Source: Amborella trichopoda
Lineage: Eukaryota; Streptophyta; Magnoliopsida; Amborellales; Amborellaceae
NCBI RefSeq assembly: GCF_000471905.2
Contig: NW_006498246.1
Span: 66,887 to 130,886, forward strand
DNA length: 64,000 nt
Direction: 5' to 3'
Part shown: one piece after another, positions 32,105 through 44,287 of the stretch
Layout of the letters: each line of letters starts with the position of its first letter
Numbering within the stretch: position 1 is the first letter of the stretch
The notes under the pieces: generated by a model
The model's database searches: none
Seen by the model: only the letters and a program-made list of their open reading frames with translations
What the model was told of the DNA's origin: nothing
Position numbers and translations under genes: made by a program

Positions 32105-33215
32105 TTTCAATCCAAATTATCCGGTTTATTAATAGATGTGACTCAATTTCCCCATAGTACATATTTTTTTAAGCAAAAGTTCTTACGGCCATATTTACTA
32201 CAATAATTACCCACTTACATCAATAAGTACCGATTTACAACAAAAACTACCACCTACCAAATAATTCAATAACTTCCTATTACACAAAATTACAAATACA
32301 ACATCAATGCATCACTCAAAATAAAATATAATTTCTAGAAACTACACTTAAACAATTTTAACACCCCCTTGAAGTGATTTTCTTGAAAGGAGAATATAAT
32401 TAACTCTTAACTGTGATGTGATCATCCCCATCACTTCTCAAAATCGAAAATCTGGCCATTTGATCTGCCACCAAGGATATCCTTAAACTCCACCAAAGAT
32501 AGCTGTGTAGTCCACCCGTAAATAGAAGTAACATAGGGAATAGATTGTGTTAGTATTCAAAAAAAAAAAGTATCATAGGCAATATACTCACTCTTTAACT
32601 TATGAATGATGTGTTGCTTCATTTGTGCCTTCAGAAATAGGTTCTTCCAAAACAACAAGAGAGATCTTTGAATAAAGATGTTTTATCTTTAAAAAGAATT
32701 GAGAAATAAAAAGATTGCCTTGAGTTGAGTTTTCAACTCAATATTAAAACCATTCAAAGTTCCACTTGAATTCATCTTAAAAAAGACAGTCGGTTTTCTT
32801 CACTAAGGGAGTCATAGCAATATCTCCACCACCCTTGTGTCTCGGATATAATGTAGAGAAAGACGAATGTCACAATAACGGATCAATCTGCTTCTCAATT
32901 GATATAACAATATCACATTAGCCCAAGACTCACCTCGAAAGAGATATACGAAGAAAAATCAAGATGAGGCGGAAGAAAAACTATTTTAAAATAAATATAA
33001 AAAAATAGGGTCCACAAAAACATTACAAACTTGCAATATGTGACCCAATTTTCATACAATACACCACTGTTAATAAAAGTTCTTACCACCATATATACTT
33101 CTATAACTACCCACTTACAATAATAACTACACATTTATAATAATAAATACTAACTACATAGTTGTTTTATAATTTCCCGTTGCATAAAATTACAAATACA
33201 ACCCCACTATGACTT
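32105..33215. repeat. Two direct copies of a ~130-170-bp segment flanking ~0.75 kb
   Basis: 32130-32300 and 33035-33210 share 'aaagttcttac-gccatat-tact', 'taactacccactta', 'aataactac' and 'cataaaattacaaatacaac' in order. The segment between looks like decayed retroelement text on the minus strand ('EFKDILGGRS', 'QIFDFE' near 32490-32440), which suggests a very old Copia-type element with partial LTRs. The interpretation is tentative. Confidence 0.35.
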
Positions 33216-33872
33216 TGATTGAGATCTAGTTACTACCCCACCTGTGCTGGTAGTTTACAAGAAAGTGGCTATATATCTCTGAACTGCAAATTGTAATTTA
33301 AGTAGACTCACATCTTTTGATTTTTTATACTATTCTTTGATTCCACAAAATCAAATAGGGTAAGTTCTAGATTTGCCTTCCAAGATTTCCTTATGATCAC
33401 TATTCCACATGCATTCTTAAAATAAACAAAAAAATAATAATAAAAATAAAAAATAAAAAAACAAAATAAAAAAAACAAACTAACTAACAGAGAGCTTGAA
33501 ATTCACCTATTTTTAGGTCACCAATGCTCAGGACCATTTTCACTCGAAGAGTCGAAGTACAGCATCTCTTGGGTCCAGAGCTTGAAATTAATCGATACAT
33601 GGACTATACCGAGAATGTGCCTTGTGATTCAGGATCCTAGAATAGGGACTCCGCATATCTCCGCATGATGTAGAAACGTTTTAAGGTCTTCCATAAACCT
33701 AATATACGGTTCTATTATGATGCAACTTCTCTAGTCTGCAATGGTTAAGTTTACCATGATACCTGTATCATATTGACGGTATACTATTGACTTTTTCACT
33801 GTCCAAGTTCAACAAAAGAGGCTGAAGATGTGTAAATCTTCTTCTTTAGTTTAACATCGTCAACTCTAATGC
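33216..33872. other. Intergenic, nothing recognised
   Basis: AT-rich. An A-rich (AAAATAA)n run lies at 33420-33478. No gene is recognised. Confidence 0.35.
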
Positions 33873-34405
33873 TCACAAAAATGGGCGGTTCAAATCGAAA
33901 CAGCCTGGTTAGATCAAAACCGCCATTTCAGTTTTGATCGATTTTGATGATTTGGTTGGGTATTTTAAAAACTATTAAAAAAGATTATATAAATAAGGGA
34001 TTTGTTTGAAATGTGCTTTTGGATGCTTTTCTATCTTTTTCACGAGGATTGGAAATGTTTTTGGCCATTAGTACTTATTTTTACCTTCATCTCGTCTTTT
34101 TTAAATTTTTTAAAGTACGTCTAGATACAAATCGATTTTTTTAAATCCATTTTTTTGACTAATTTTTAGCTTCATTTAGATATGATTTATTGAATGGGGC
34201 TTTATATATACTTTTCATATTTTTTTAGATTTTTTTGTATTTTTTTATTTTTTAGTACTTTTTTGACTGGCTGGAACTTACTTGGTTAGGCTGTCAAACC
34301 GACTGGTTTACCGATTACTCAGTACCGGCCCAAAGCCGGTTTCTGAGGCCGATTCAAATTTTCGAACTTGGTCCACTCAAAAGGACGAGCTGCTCATCTC
34401 TATCA
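33873..34405. mobile_element. Possible non-autonomous hAT-like repeat with CGG/GCC ends
   Basis: The left end 'aatgctcacaaaaatgggcgg' and the inverted right end 'agagatgagcagctcgtcc' have the shape of common plant hAT-type dispersed repeats. GGTTT/CCGG-rich text lies near both ends and T-rich sequence lies between. The target duplication is not resolved. Confidence 0.3.
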
Positions 34406-34433
34406 TCTTTTGCCGATAACAGACGGTGAATAT

Positions 34434-34526
34434 ATGCATCATAAAGATACATTTTTTTTTTTTCTTTTCTTTTTTTCTGTTTTTTGGGTTAAAAAAAAAA
34501 AAAAGGTATGTATCTTTATGATGCAT
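34434..34526. repeat. Perfect 19-bp inverted repeat hairpin
   Basis: ATGCATCATAAAGATACAT at 34434-34452 is exactly complementary to 34508-34526. The 55-bp loop runs from poly-T to poly-A, so the stem could extend further. Confidence 0.8.
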
Positions 34527-34639
34527 GTCTCATAATTGCACCGAACCGTACATGTCCTTCTTGTTGGCTCACTTTCTAACCTCAAATGGTATTGTATCAG
34601 GACAGGCCGAAGTGATGTATTTAGTGGCCTGTCACGGCC

Positions 34640-34867
34640 AAAAAAATAGGGCTTGAGTTACAAAGTGTGATTTGGGGACCTGCTTAGGGCCACCTAGTTG
34701 GGCACGGCCCTCCCCCTGTTTTCTTGTTTTTCTTTTTTTTTTTCATATTTTTCTTGGCCTAGCCGGCCATGCCTTCCCTTCCTTAATAGGGCTTAGGCTG
34801 GCCCTACAGGGACAAGAGCCGGGCCCACAACCAAGGCTGACCTGGCTTTTTACCACCTTTATTCTTA
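34640..34867. repeat. GGCC-rich dispersed repeat
   Basis: 'gggcacggccc', 'ggcctagccggcc', 'ggctggccc' and 'gagccgggcccac' flank a poly-T. The same style of text occurs at 45110-45440 and 46334-47625. The open frame across it is not credible as a gene. Confidence 0.45.
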
Positions 34868-35273
34868 AGGAAAAAATTTATATAAAGATGTAATATTATA
34901 ATGTAGAACTACAAATACATCTCAAAAATCCATCGGAAAAGGTAGTTTTAACATTGAAAAACCGTTTGATTGATCATCTCGACATCGAGATGTATGACCA
35001 TGAAAAATAAAAAGATTTTAAGTCTCAGAAATAGTGCATTTTACGACATATTATCTGCACTGTCCATTTTCAAGATTTTCATATGTTTAAAGATCTACAT
35101 GATTTTAACCATTTTTTAAATTTAAAATTTTATAATTAGATATAAAAATAAATTTTGAGATAATCCTAAAAACATTTTACGTCAAAATTATATACCATGA
35201 TAAAATTTGAAGGTGCATCTTACCACATCTTACCTCTACAGCTACGGATGCATCCTAGGCTAACTGCACCCTA
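34868..35273 (+). mobile_element. MITE family B copy 7
   Basis: 'ggaaaaaatttatataaaga' at the left, then 'aaaaatccatcggaaaaggt', 'gattgatcatctcgacatcg', 'ctgcactgtccattttcaag', and 'gaaggtgcatctta...gcaccct' at the right. The ends are more decayed than in copy 3. Confidence 0.6.
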
Positions 35274-36159
35274 TTTTTAAACTACATAGTACTTAGTTCT
35301 ATCACATTATCATGGTATATAGAAAAACATGGCTTCTATGCTATATTGCAAATCACATTTGAACATGAGGGGTCACGCCTTTGTCTGGAAAATCTTGACC
35401 ATCCATTCAACTGTGGGTCCCACCACTCGAGATCTTGTCAACATCGTAAGGGACCCATCACAAACAAAGTTGAAACGTATAAAATGCTTGCTTTGGTGGT
35501 GTTGTGTTAGGACATAGATCGTGGCTTCATATTTTGTTTGGACTTAGGGAGATAAATCCAAAGTTTGAAATCTTCTATGCAATAATAATCAAGTGAGCAC
35601 TGATAATAATTAATAGGTGGGCTTTACCTTTGGAATCACATCCTTTTTAAGGTCAAACTTTTAGGACTTAGATTACAATGAAAAAGCAATTTAATTTATT
35701 TTATTTTTTTTGAAAAAGTTAATGGGACAGGACCCTCTTCAATATCTATGCAAGTCTTGCAGGAACATCAAACTTTCATCTCGAAAGAACATACAAAACC
35801 AGTGTTTTAAAATGCAGAATACGGATATGGACACGACCCTCGTTGGACCAATCCGAATAAACAATTCCAATACGGCTCGCCCAATTCAAGCGATCATGAG
35901 GGAAAACAGTAAGAAAAATAAAAGGTTAGAAAAACATATTTCAACTCAAATAAATGGCTTTTCCAATTAAGAATATATCTAGAACTGATTAAATTGATTT
36001 GAATCTATTTAAAATATTGAATTTTAATAAATCAATTTAGATACATTTGAATGAGATTCAAACTGATTTTTGAGAAATACTTAAATATGTTAGTAGTAAA
36101 GAGATTTGAATCTATAAATTAATCTTTATACTCACAACTCAGTACGGCCACATATTTTG
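35274..36159. other. Intergenic, nothing recognised
   Basis: Two short open frames (35329-35517, 35710-35970) have no recognisable motif. No repeat was matched. Confidence 0.35.
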
Positions 36160-37330
36160 GCGAAAAAAAGGAAGTACATAAAGGTGCGGTCTATCAAAGG
36201 ACCCGTAAGAGTTAGAGCTTTTTTGTGGCTACTAGAGTAGGACCGCACACTATTAAGTGAGCAGCTCAGAAAGAGAGGTGTGGTGCATGTACTTGTTTAC
36301 AAGATGGTGAAAGCGACAACCATTTTTTCTGCATTGCCCCTATTCAAGCCGTCCATGGGACTCGATAAGAAGCTTAACTAGATGGAAGTGGATTATGCCA
36401 GGCAATATTACACAATTTGTTCCCTACCAATTATCACCACCTTTCTCAAAATAACGTATTTGGCTTTGGAGAATTTTAATTGTTGGTTCGCTATGGGCTC
36501 TTTGGAAAGAAAGAAATACGAGAACCTTTGACAAGGCGATGCAAAGTATAATAAAGACATACAGATTTGGGTGGTCCATTCGGCTAAGACCACTCCAAAA
36601 TTCTCTAACTTTCCCAATGAGTCCTTATTCACTAATTTTGTTGACCTACTTTCCATTTGTTCCAGGAAAATTGTAGGGTCCTCAAGATGGGAACCCCCAA
36701 TTGAAAGATAGCTTAAGCTTAATTTTGATGGTGGGATTTTTTGGGAACTATTAAGAGATCATCAAGGGAATGTCTTATTGGACCTATGAGAGAAGGATGC
36801 ATTTATGTGAAATCAATGAAGCAAAACTTTGGACATGTAGAGCTGGAGTAAGGAAGCTTAACGCCATCTAAAACCTACTGATAATTGAGGGAGATTCCAC
36901 AAACGTTATTAAATGGAGCGATAATCCCTCACAGGTCCCTTGGCAACTGGCTCCCATCATAAATGAAATACTATTTTGCTATAGGATAAAGAATTCATCT
37001 TTATGCGTGTTTGCCAAGAAAACAATACAGATGAAAATCCCTTAGCAAAGGAGGCAACATCTTAGGGACTTACCACGAAAGAAATGTGGACGCAGATCCC
37101 TTAGCAAAGGAGGCAACATCTTGGGGGCTTACCTTATAGCTCCCCTCTTTTCTACTTCTCCCCTATACTACTTTTTTTCCTTCTTCCCTCTCTCCCTCCT
37201 CCCCCCATTTCTTCTCTACTCTACTTTTTTGTATTCTTCTCTCTTTTTCTATTTTCTCTTAAGCACTTGTATACTCTTTCATTCGCTCAATGAAATACTT
37301 ATTAATATTTAAAAAAAAAAGAAAAAAAGA
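36160..37330 (+). pseudogene. L1-type LINE tail: zf-RVT and RNase H domains, poly-A
   Basis: Plus strand with stops and frameshifts. 'KVRSIKGPVRVRAFLWLL' and 'QLRKRGVVHV' are followed in another frame by 'DGESDNHFFLHCPYS' (36190-36350), the zf-RVT region of plant L1 elements. RNase H-like text follows: 'LNFDGG', 'RDHQGNVLL', 'EINEAKLWTCRAGVRKL', 'EGDSTNVIKW' and 'KNSSLCVFAKK' (36720-37030). The element ends in a 3' untranslated region and an A-rich tail at 37309-37330. 'agatcccttagcaaaggagg' text is repeated at 37037 and 37096, a short internal duplication. Confidence 0.7.
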
Positions 37331-37900
37331 TTAAACCACTTCTTTTTTTCTGGTTATTTCCATTCTCTTTTTCTTTTTTACTTGGAATTGCTCAATGTGG
37401 CTTTTTTTGGCTTATTGAATAAATTTCAATTTGGTTCAACAAGTCAAATAACCGATTTTGAAAAATCACTAGAAGAAGATAATTTTTCAACATATTGAAA
37501 AGCATTGTTGATAAATGATCATTTTTCAACTCATAACAACTCAAAATGAACGACTGAAAAAATGAACAACCTTGATTAAATTGATCAAAATTTAATTGCT
37601 TAAATGATGATAACAACTCAAGTCTAATGCTATTTTTGACAGATTCTACTCAAGTTTTCAAAAACAAAAACTCAAATTTTTTAGCACTCAATTTCCATAT
37701 TAAGGCTGCATATCTTGAAGAGAGCTCAAAGGCAAAGATTTTGGACCAATTTTACAAAAATAACTAACAAATGAGGAAGAACAAACTCAAACGTTAAGAC
37801 TTCAAAAATATATTTTTGAGAAGTTGAAAATTGTTGGAACATAGAAGGACAAGCCAATTCTTTGGAGGGTTTCCCTGTGTTGTAACTACCTTCTTTGAGG
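37331..37900. other. Intergenic, nothing recognised
   Basis: AT-rich. The minus-strand frame at 37392-37616 is Phe/Leu-rich low complexity. Confidence 0.35.
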
Positions 37901-37901
37901 A

Positions 37902-37961
37902 AATTTTGAGGTGTGCCATAATGTCTAGACCAATTTTGAGGTGTGCCTTAATGTCTAGACC
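37902..37961. repeat. 30-bp tandem duplication
   Basis: 'aattttgaggtgtgcc' + 'taatgtctagacc' occurs twice with one base difference. Confidence 0.85.
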
Positions 37962-38104
37962 TTGTAGAAAATGTCATTTAACATTTTTTATGATAATGAC
38001 TCACTCTATCTTTGTTCTACAATTCATCCTCTTTGGATACTTCCCCTTCTAGTTTTATTCAAGAATGGAAATTTAAATTAATAAAAGTGGAAAACATTTT
38101 ATGC

Positions 38105-38374
38105 TCCATAGGAAGCAGTTCCTCCCTTCACCCACCCAACTCTAGATATACTTTTAAGCTTCCAAATTTGCGATGTAGCCTTTTAATCTAGAAATCAACT
38201 CAATAAAAATAAATAAACAAATTAAATTGTATAGTTTGCGCTTGAAAAAAAACATTTTATAAATTCAAATGCATAGTATGTGCCTCAGAGAATAGCATCA
38301 CTCCCTAGGAAGCATTTCCTCTCTTCACCCAACTAACTCTAGATATACTTTTAAGCTTCTAAAATTTACGACGT
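38105..38374. repeat. ~190-bp tandem repeat interrupted by Copia 2
   Basis: 'aggaagcagttcctcccttc' and 'actctagatatacttttaag' at 38110-38165 recur at 38298-38358. The second unit continues on the other side of the Copia element at 43696-43830 ('gaccttttaaccaagaaatca', 'aaataaataaacaaataaa', 'ttataaattcaaatgtgtaat'). This shows the insertion site. Confidence 0.7.
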
Positions 38375-39023
38375 TGGATAACAGAATATCTGACAACCCA
38401 ATTTAACCGATCACCGAATATCACACACTCAATACCAAATATGTAAAATCGATAATCCAATAATAAGATCAAGGATCGTGTGCAACAATTTAAGAAAACA
38501 AATTAGAGATGAAAAACATAACCATGAGAGAAAATTATAGAGACAAACCACAATACAAATTTAACGTGGTTCACCACGTAAGGCTACGTCTACGGGCAAG
38601 CCAGCAAGTAATCTACTATCAAAAGAGAAATTTACAAGGGGATACAATTTTTCCTCAAAAGCAGAAAATTGGTAAAAAAACATCACCAAAAATACATTCT
38701 TGTGATCATCTAAACATCACGATTTACCCAATTTCACTTCGGATGATCCAAGAACATGAGCAACACAAGCTCATACTATTTCTCTCGAAAATAGGATAAG
38801 AAAATCCTTCTTCACGTCCTTCACTTTCTCAACATAACCCAAGGAAGCCCTAGCCCCTTTTCTAAAGAGAGAGAGAGAGGACTTCAAACCAAGAAGAATC
38901 TTGCAACCCAGAAATCCCCTTTTCGGCTTTTATACAAGCCATCTAATTGTAGTGACAAAAAAACCACCAAATAAATGATAAAAGACAAAAGCATCCAAAA
39001 GGTGATTTTTCTATCACCATTCA
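38375..39023 (-). repeat. 3' LTR of Copia 2
   Basis: 649 bp. On the minus strand it begins TGAATGGTGATAG and ends ...TTATCCA. It aligns along its length with 43052-43695, with many single-base differences. It contains the 'acgtggttcaccacgtaagg' block and a GAGAGAGAGAGG run. Confidence 0.85.
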
Positions 39024-39040
39024 ATAATCTCCACTTTGAT
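39024..39040 (-). other. Polypurine tract of Copia 2
   Basis: Minus strand ATCAAAGTGGAGATTAT directly precedes the 3' LTR. This is the usual place and composition for plus-strand priming. Confidence 0.6.
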
Positions 39041-39356
39041 AGTAAATCACCAACATGCTATGCCAATAATCCCCTTTTTACTTCTTCATAGAGCATAAAA
39101 AAGTTAGGCTCCATTCCAACTTCTCTACTGGAACCGTCTTCATGAGCATATCCGCCACATTTTCCTTGGTTCCAACTTTTACTAACTGAACCAAACCATC
39201 TTTAACAACTTATCGAACATATTGGTATCAGACAAGTATGTTCTTCATCCTCTTGTGATAAACGAGATCCTTAGCCAAATTAATGGTACTCATATTATCA
39301 CAAAGTATTTCTATAGGCTTAGAATTGATATCCAATTCTCCAATAAGGCCTTGAAG

Positions 39357-42300
39357 TCAAGCATCTTGTTTGCTTTCTTCGGTTGCCACCATGTAATCCG
39401 CCTCGGTGGTGGACAATGTCACCATTGATTGAAGCTTAGACATCCAACATACTGGTCCATTTCCAATCTTGAAAACATAGCTGGTAGTTGATCTTTCTCT
39501 ATCAAGATCACCGGCATAATTTGCATTAAGATAGCCTTGAATGTGCCTTGAGCCTTTGCTAAATGTCATTGCATAATCACACGTGCTTCTCAAATAACGA
39601 AGCACCTACTTTTCCAAGATTTGCCATAAAGCGACTCAAGACACCAACCGAATATGCTATGTCCGGTCTAGTACACACCATGGCTAACATTGAGCTTCCT
39701 ACAACATTTGCATACGACACTTTAGCCATATTCTCTTTTTCATCCACGGTCTTCGGATTTTTCTTGAAAGACAACTTGAAATGAGGAGCTAATGGAGTCT
39801 TCACCCGCTTTGCCTTGCTCGTGCTAAACTTATCAAGCATCTTTTTTAGAAAGCTCTTTTGTGAAAGTGACAAAGTCTCACTCCGTACTTCTATTTGGAT
39901 TTCAATTATAAGTATTTGTTTTGCCCGCCCGAGATCTTTCATTTCAAAACTCTTGCTCAAAGATGCCTTAAGTTCATCAATCATAATCTTATCCTTGCAT
40001 GTCAAAAGCATATCATCAACATGCAAGACTAATATTAAATAAGAATCATCATAAAAAAACTTTATATAAACACAATGGTCATAATCACTCCTATGGTATC
40101 CATGACCAAGCATTAACATGTCAAAAGTCTTGTACCATTGTCTTGATCCTTTCTTGAGTCCATATATGTATTTCTTCAACTTCCATACTAACCTTTCTTT
40201 TCCTTTTTAAAAAATCCTTCTAGTTGTTGCATGTACACTTCATCTTTACCACGTAAAAATGTTGTTTTTACATCCATTTGTTCAAGTTTCAAATCATGCA
40301 ATGCAACAAGTCCAAGCGCTAACCTTATGGAGTCTAATTTGATAACCGGGGCAAATATTTCAAGAAAGTCGACACCTTCCTTTTGTGAAAACCCCTTGAT
40401 ACCTTTCCAAACTTCCCTCAATTCCTTTCTTGATTTTGAACACCCTTTACAACAAACAACTTTCCTATCATTTGGCAACTCTACCAAATCACAAGTCTTG
40501 TTCTTACAAAGAGCCAATATTTCATCTTCCATTGCTTTCTTCTAAGATATAAAATCATCCCCTTCCATAGCTTCTTGGTAAGTGTTCATTTCTTCATTCA
40601 TAACAACCAAAGCATATAATACTTCGGGATCTACATAGTCCCTAAACCACTCGGGTGGACGAAATACCCTTGTAGATGTTCTTGTCATGAATAATGCAAC
40701 TTCTTCATGAGAATCACTTGGTTTACTAACTTGCTCTTCTTCATCTATGACTTCTCCACTGATACTTGTGGGTGCTTCTTCCGACATATCTTCACTAGAT
40801 GATGGGACATAAGGTTGAAAATCAATTTCTTGGGAGTCATTAATAGATTCTTCCTTTTCTTTAATCTCATTTCCTACACCTCTTATTAATACCGATGCAC
40901 ATCTCGGCTTGTAATTATCTTTCGAGCACTTCGATCCCATAACCAGTATCCTTTCACACATTTGTTATACCCAACAAAAATGCATTTCTTTGATTTTGGT
41001 TCAAGCTTATTTCTTTAGCAATTAGGAATTAAAACATAAGCATCACAACAAAAATCTTTAAATCGGAATAATCACAATGAGTTCCGGACCATACCTCTTG
41101 GGGTGTTTTATCCTCCAAAGCCATCGAAAGTGTTCGATTGATAAGATAGCAACTCGTCATCACAGCTTTGGCCCATAACTCTTGCTCCAATCTGATATTA
41201 CTCAACATGCATCTTGCTCGCTACATCAAAGTGCGATTCATCCTTTCCACAAAACCATTTTGTTGGAGAATGTAAACCATGGTGAAATGCCTATTGATTC
41301 CTTCATCTTTACAAAATTTTTTAAACTCATCGGAATTATATTCCTTCCTATTGTTGATGTGAAGTTTCTTGTTGTGGCACCCCGTACTCTTCTCAACATC
41401 AGCCTTAAAATGCTTAAAGGCAAAAAATGCATCACTCTTTGATTTAAGAATGAACACTCATACCTTCCTTGAGAAGTTGCCTATAAAATAAATAAAATAC
41501 AATGCACCATCATATGACATTATGGGTGAGGACCCCATAAATATGAGTGAACATTAATCAAGTATTCCCTTACTTGTATGGCTTCCGACTTTGAAAATTC
41601 ATCTATGTTGTTTCTCATAGACACAAATCACACAAAATTCGAATTATCCAAATTTTATGGTGAGAATTAGCTTCATCTTCGTCAAAATCTCCATATCCTT
41701 TTCACTCAAGTGGCCCAACCTCCTATGTCATAAGTGTAGTGGAAGATCATTACTCTCTACTGCTGCATTTACCGCATCATCAACAATAGAGCTTCCCTAT
41801 AACTTATACAAGTTCCCAACTCCAACACCCTTGATCACAACAAGAGCACCCTTAGATACTTTGAGAACTTCCCCTTGTCTGGTGAATTTATAATTATGGG
41901 AATCTAATAAAGAAAGAGAAATTAAACTTTTTTTCAAGTCCGACACATGTTGAACATGCTCAAGTATGTGGATACTTCCTTCATATATCCTTAATTTCAT
42001 CGTGCCAATCCCAACCACTCCACTACTTGAATTGTTTCCCATCAACACGAAACCGTCATCACATGGTACATATGAACTAAACCATGACTTGTGTGGACAC
42101 ATATGATTTGTAGCACCACTATCCAAAATCCAATTTTGATGGAATTCGGGATTACAACCCACGGCATAAACATCTTCTTCAATCAAACTGGATGTAGATT
42201 CCTCCACTTAATTCACCTTATTTTTTAACTCATTGGTTTCCCTTGTTTTTGCGAACTTCAGTCCTTTTCTTTTTGTACAATTTTTTCCATATGTCCCGCT

Positions 42301-42983
42301 TCACTACATCCCCAACAAACAAACTTGTTTTCTTGTCCTTTAGACTTAGATTGACCTTTCAACTTAGATCTTAAAGAATTTCAAGAGGAATTACCTCTAT
42401 CACTTGAACGACCCCTTTAAAAGTGCACTTTCAATTTCGGTTTTCCAATATATGCCTTTTTTCGGAGTTCATGGGCAAGAAAAGTACTAGTCACCGTACT
42501 TAAGTTAAGTAAATTTTCTTTAGTGTAACTTAATGTTGTCACTAAATTATCATAAGATTTCGATAAAGTACATAACAACATTACCACTTTGTCCTCATCT
42601 TTCATTTTTTCACCAACACTATCAAGTTCACAAATAATGTTATTGAAAGTGTTCAAATGATTGGAAACTTTTGTCTCCTCTTTCATCCTCAAACTAAAAC
42701 AATTTTTTCTTTAATAGAATACGGTTCGTAAAAGATTTGTTTTGACAATCACTTTCTAATTTCTCCCACAAGCCTTTTGTCGTCTTCTCTCCCACTATAT
42801 TGAATAAAACCTTATTTGCTGGCACAAGGGAATTGTAGCCATAGCCTTAAAGCCTATTTCCTCCCAATCCTCATTACTCATAGGCTCTGGTTTTTTTTTC
42901 TTTTCCGAGTAATGTTTTGTATAATCCTCATGAACTTGAATTTTCCATATCTCAAAATCATTTTGTCCATCAAATTTCTCCAC
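39357..42983 (-). pseudogene. Copia 2 polyprotein (gag, PR, IN, RT, RNase H), inactive
   Basis: On the minus strand: gag ('MEKFDGQNDFEIWKIQVHED', 42983; 'MLLCTLSKSYDNLVTTLSYT', about 42580), protease ('NWILDSGATNHMC', 42130, catalytic DSG kept) and integrase ('KEYNSDEFKKFCKDEGINRH' then 'QQNGFVERMNRT', 41340-41225; the Asp of the family's RTDNG is lost). RT follows ('VDFLEIFAPVIKLDSIRLAL', 40380; 'VLHVDDMLLTCKD' with the catalytic VDD pair, 40030), then RNase H ('QGYLNANYAGDLD', 'STTEADYMVATEE', 39530-39375; the first Asp residues changed to Asn). The frame is broken into seven or more pieces. It resembles the Tork group of Copia by its protease and LTR size, which is a tentative placement. 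Confidence 0.85.
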
Positions 42984-43034
42984 CTTAAACCGATTACTCC
43001 TCCATTCTCCAAAATATATTATACAAAACCTAAC

Positions 43035-43050
43035 AGTCTGATATCACTTG
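43035..43050 (-). other. Primer binding site of Copia 2
   Basis: Minus strand TGATATCAGACTGTT follows the 5' LTR. It resembles the initiator-Met site TGGTATCAGAGC with a few changes. Confidence 0.6.
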
Positions 43051-43051
43051 C

Positions 43052-43695
43052 TGGAGATCTGAATAGCCGAAACCCAATTTAAGTGGTCACCGAATATCAC
43101 ACACTCAATACCAAAATGTAAAATCGATAATCCAATAATAAGCTCAATGATCATGTGCAATAATTTAAGAAAATAAATTAGAGATAGAAAACATAGTTAT
43201 GAGAGAAAATTAAAGAGACAAACCATAACACGAATTTAACGTGGTTTACCCCATAGAGCTACGTCTACGGGCAAACCGATAAGTATTACACTATCAAAAG
43301 AAAAATTTATAAGGGGAAACAATGTTACCTCAAAAGAAGAAAATTGGTGAAAAAACATCATCAAGAGTACCTTCTTATGATCATCCAAAAACCACGATTT
43401 ACCTCGCATCACTTCGAATAATCCAAGAACATGAGCAATATACAATTATACCATTTCTCCAAAAAATAGGGCAAAAAAATCCTTCTTCACCTATTTCCCT
43501 CTCTCAACATAACCCAAAGAAGCCCTAGTCCCTTTTCTAGAGAGAGAGGGGAGTTCAAACCAAGAAGAATTGCTTCAACCCAAAAATCTCCTTTTTAGTT
43601 TTTATACAAGCCACCTAATTGTAGTGATAAAAAAGCCCCCAAACAAATGGTAAAAAACAAAAGCATCCAAAAAGTGATTTTTCTATCACCATGCA
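43052..43695 (-). repeat. 5' LTR of Copia 2
   Basis: 644 bp. On the minus strand it starts TGCATGGTGATAG and ends ...AGATCTCCA. It pairs with the left LTR. Confidence 0.85.
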
Positions 43696-43830
43696 GCATA
43701 GGAGGTGACCTTTTAACCAAGAAATCAATATCAAGATAAATAAATAAACAAATAAAATGTTTCGTATGTGCTTGAAAAAAATAAAATTTTATAAATTCAA
43801 ATGTGTAATATGTGCCTCGAAAAATAACAT

Positions 43831-44287
43831 CCTCAAACTAAACAGAGTACATCCAACTTTTGGATAGTGAGATCCAAGCTTTTAGTTCAAAAAAAACTTT
43901 TATTTTGTTTGAAACACAAAATGATTATCTTGGATCCGAAATTTAGGATCAAAATATTCTTCGTGAGTAGCTCTTTCTCCCGTGGGAGCAAATATACAAT
44001 GCTCCTGCAGGATCATGGTATACTTTTTACTTTATTTTATTTTATTATTATTATTATTACATGTTTACAGAAGATCATGGTGTACTTGCTTTTTATGAAA
44101 AGGAAACCCACTTTTCCAGTCCCTGTCCTACATAATTAAATGCCTTTTTTTTGTGGTGGTTAAATGCCACCTTGTCATCTACTTATGAAGCCCTTTTCTT
44201 TGGGAAAATCATTTCTACCTCGAGGTGGAGTAGGCAATAAAAAAAGTAAAACATTATCGGTACAAATAAGAGCTTTATAAAATATGG
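43831..44287. other. Intergenic, nothing recognised
   Basis: A (TTA)n run lies at 44037-44060. No gene is seen. Confidence 0.35.

Larger units (their letters stand above)
38375..43695 (-). mobile_element. Copia retrotransposon 2, complete ends, decayed coding part
   Basis: Minus-strand element of about 5.3 kb with two LTRs (38375-39023 and 43052-43695), a primer binding site beside the right LTR, a purine-rich tract beside the left LTR, and gag-PR-IN-RT-RNase H in Copia order. It sits inside a tandem host repeat. The 5-bp target duplication is blurred (GACGT at the left; the right side is ambiguous within GCATAGGAGGTG). Confidence 0.9.

Noticed and set aside
35329-35970. Two short open frames of 62 and 86 codons
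   Set aside because: No motif, no splice or promoter context, composition like intergenic DNA.
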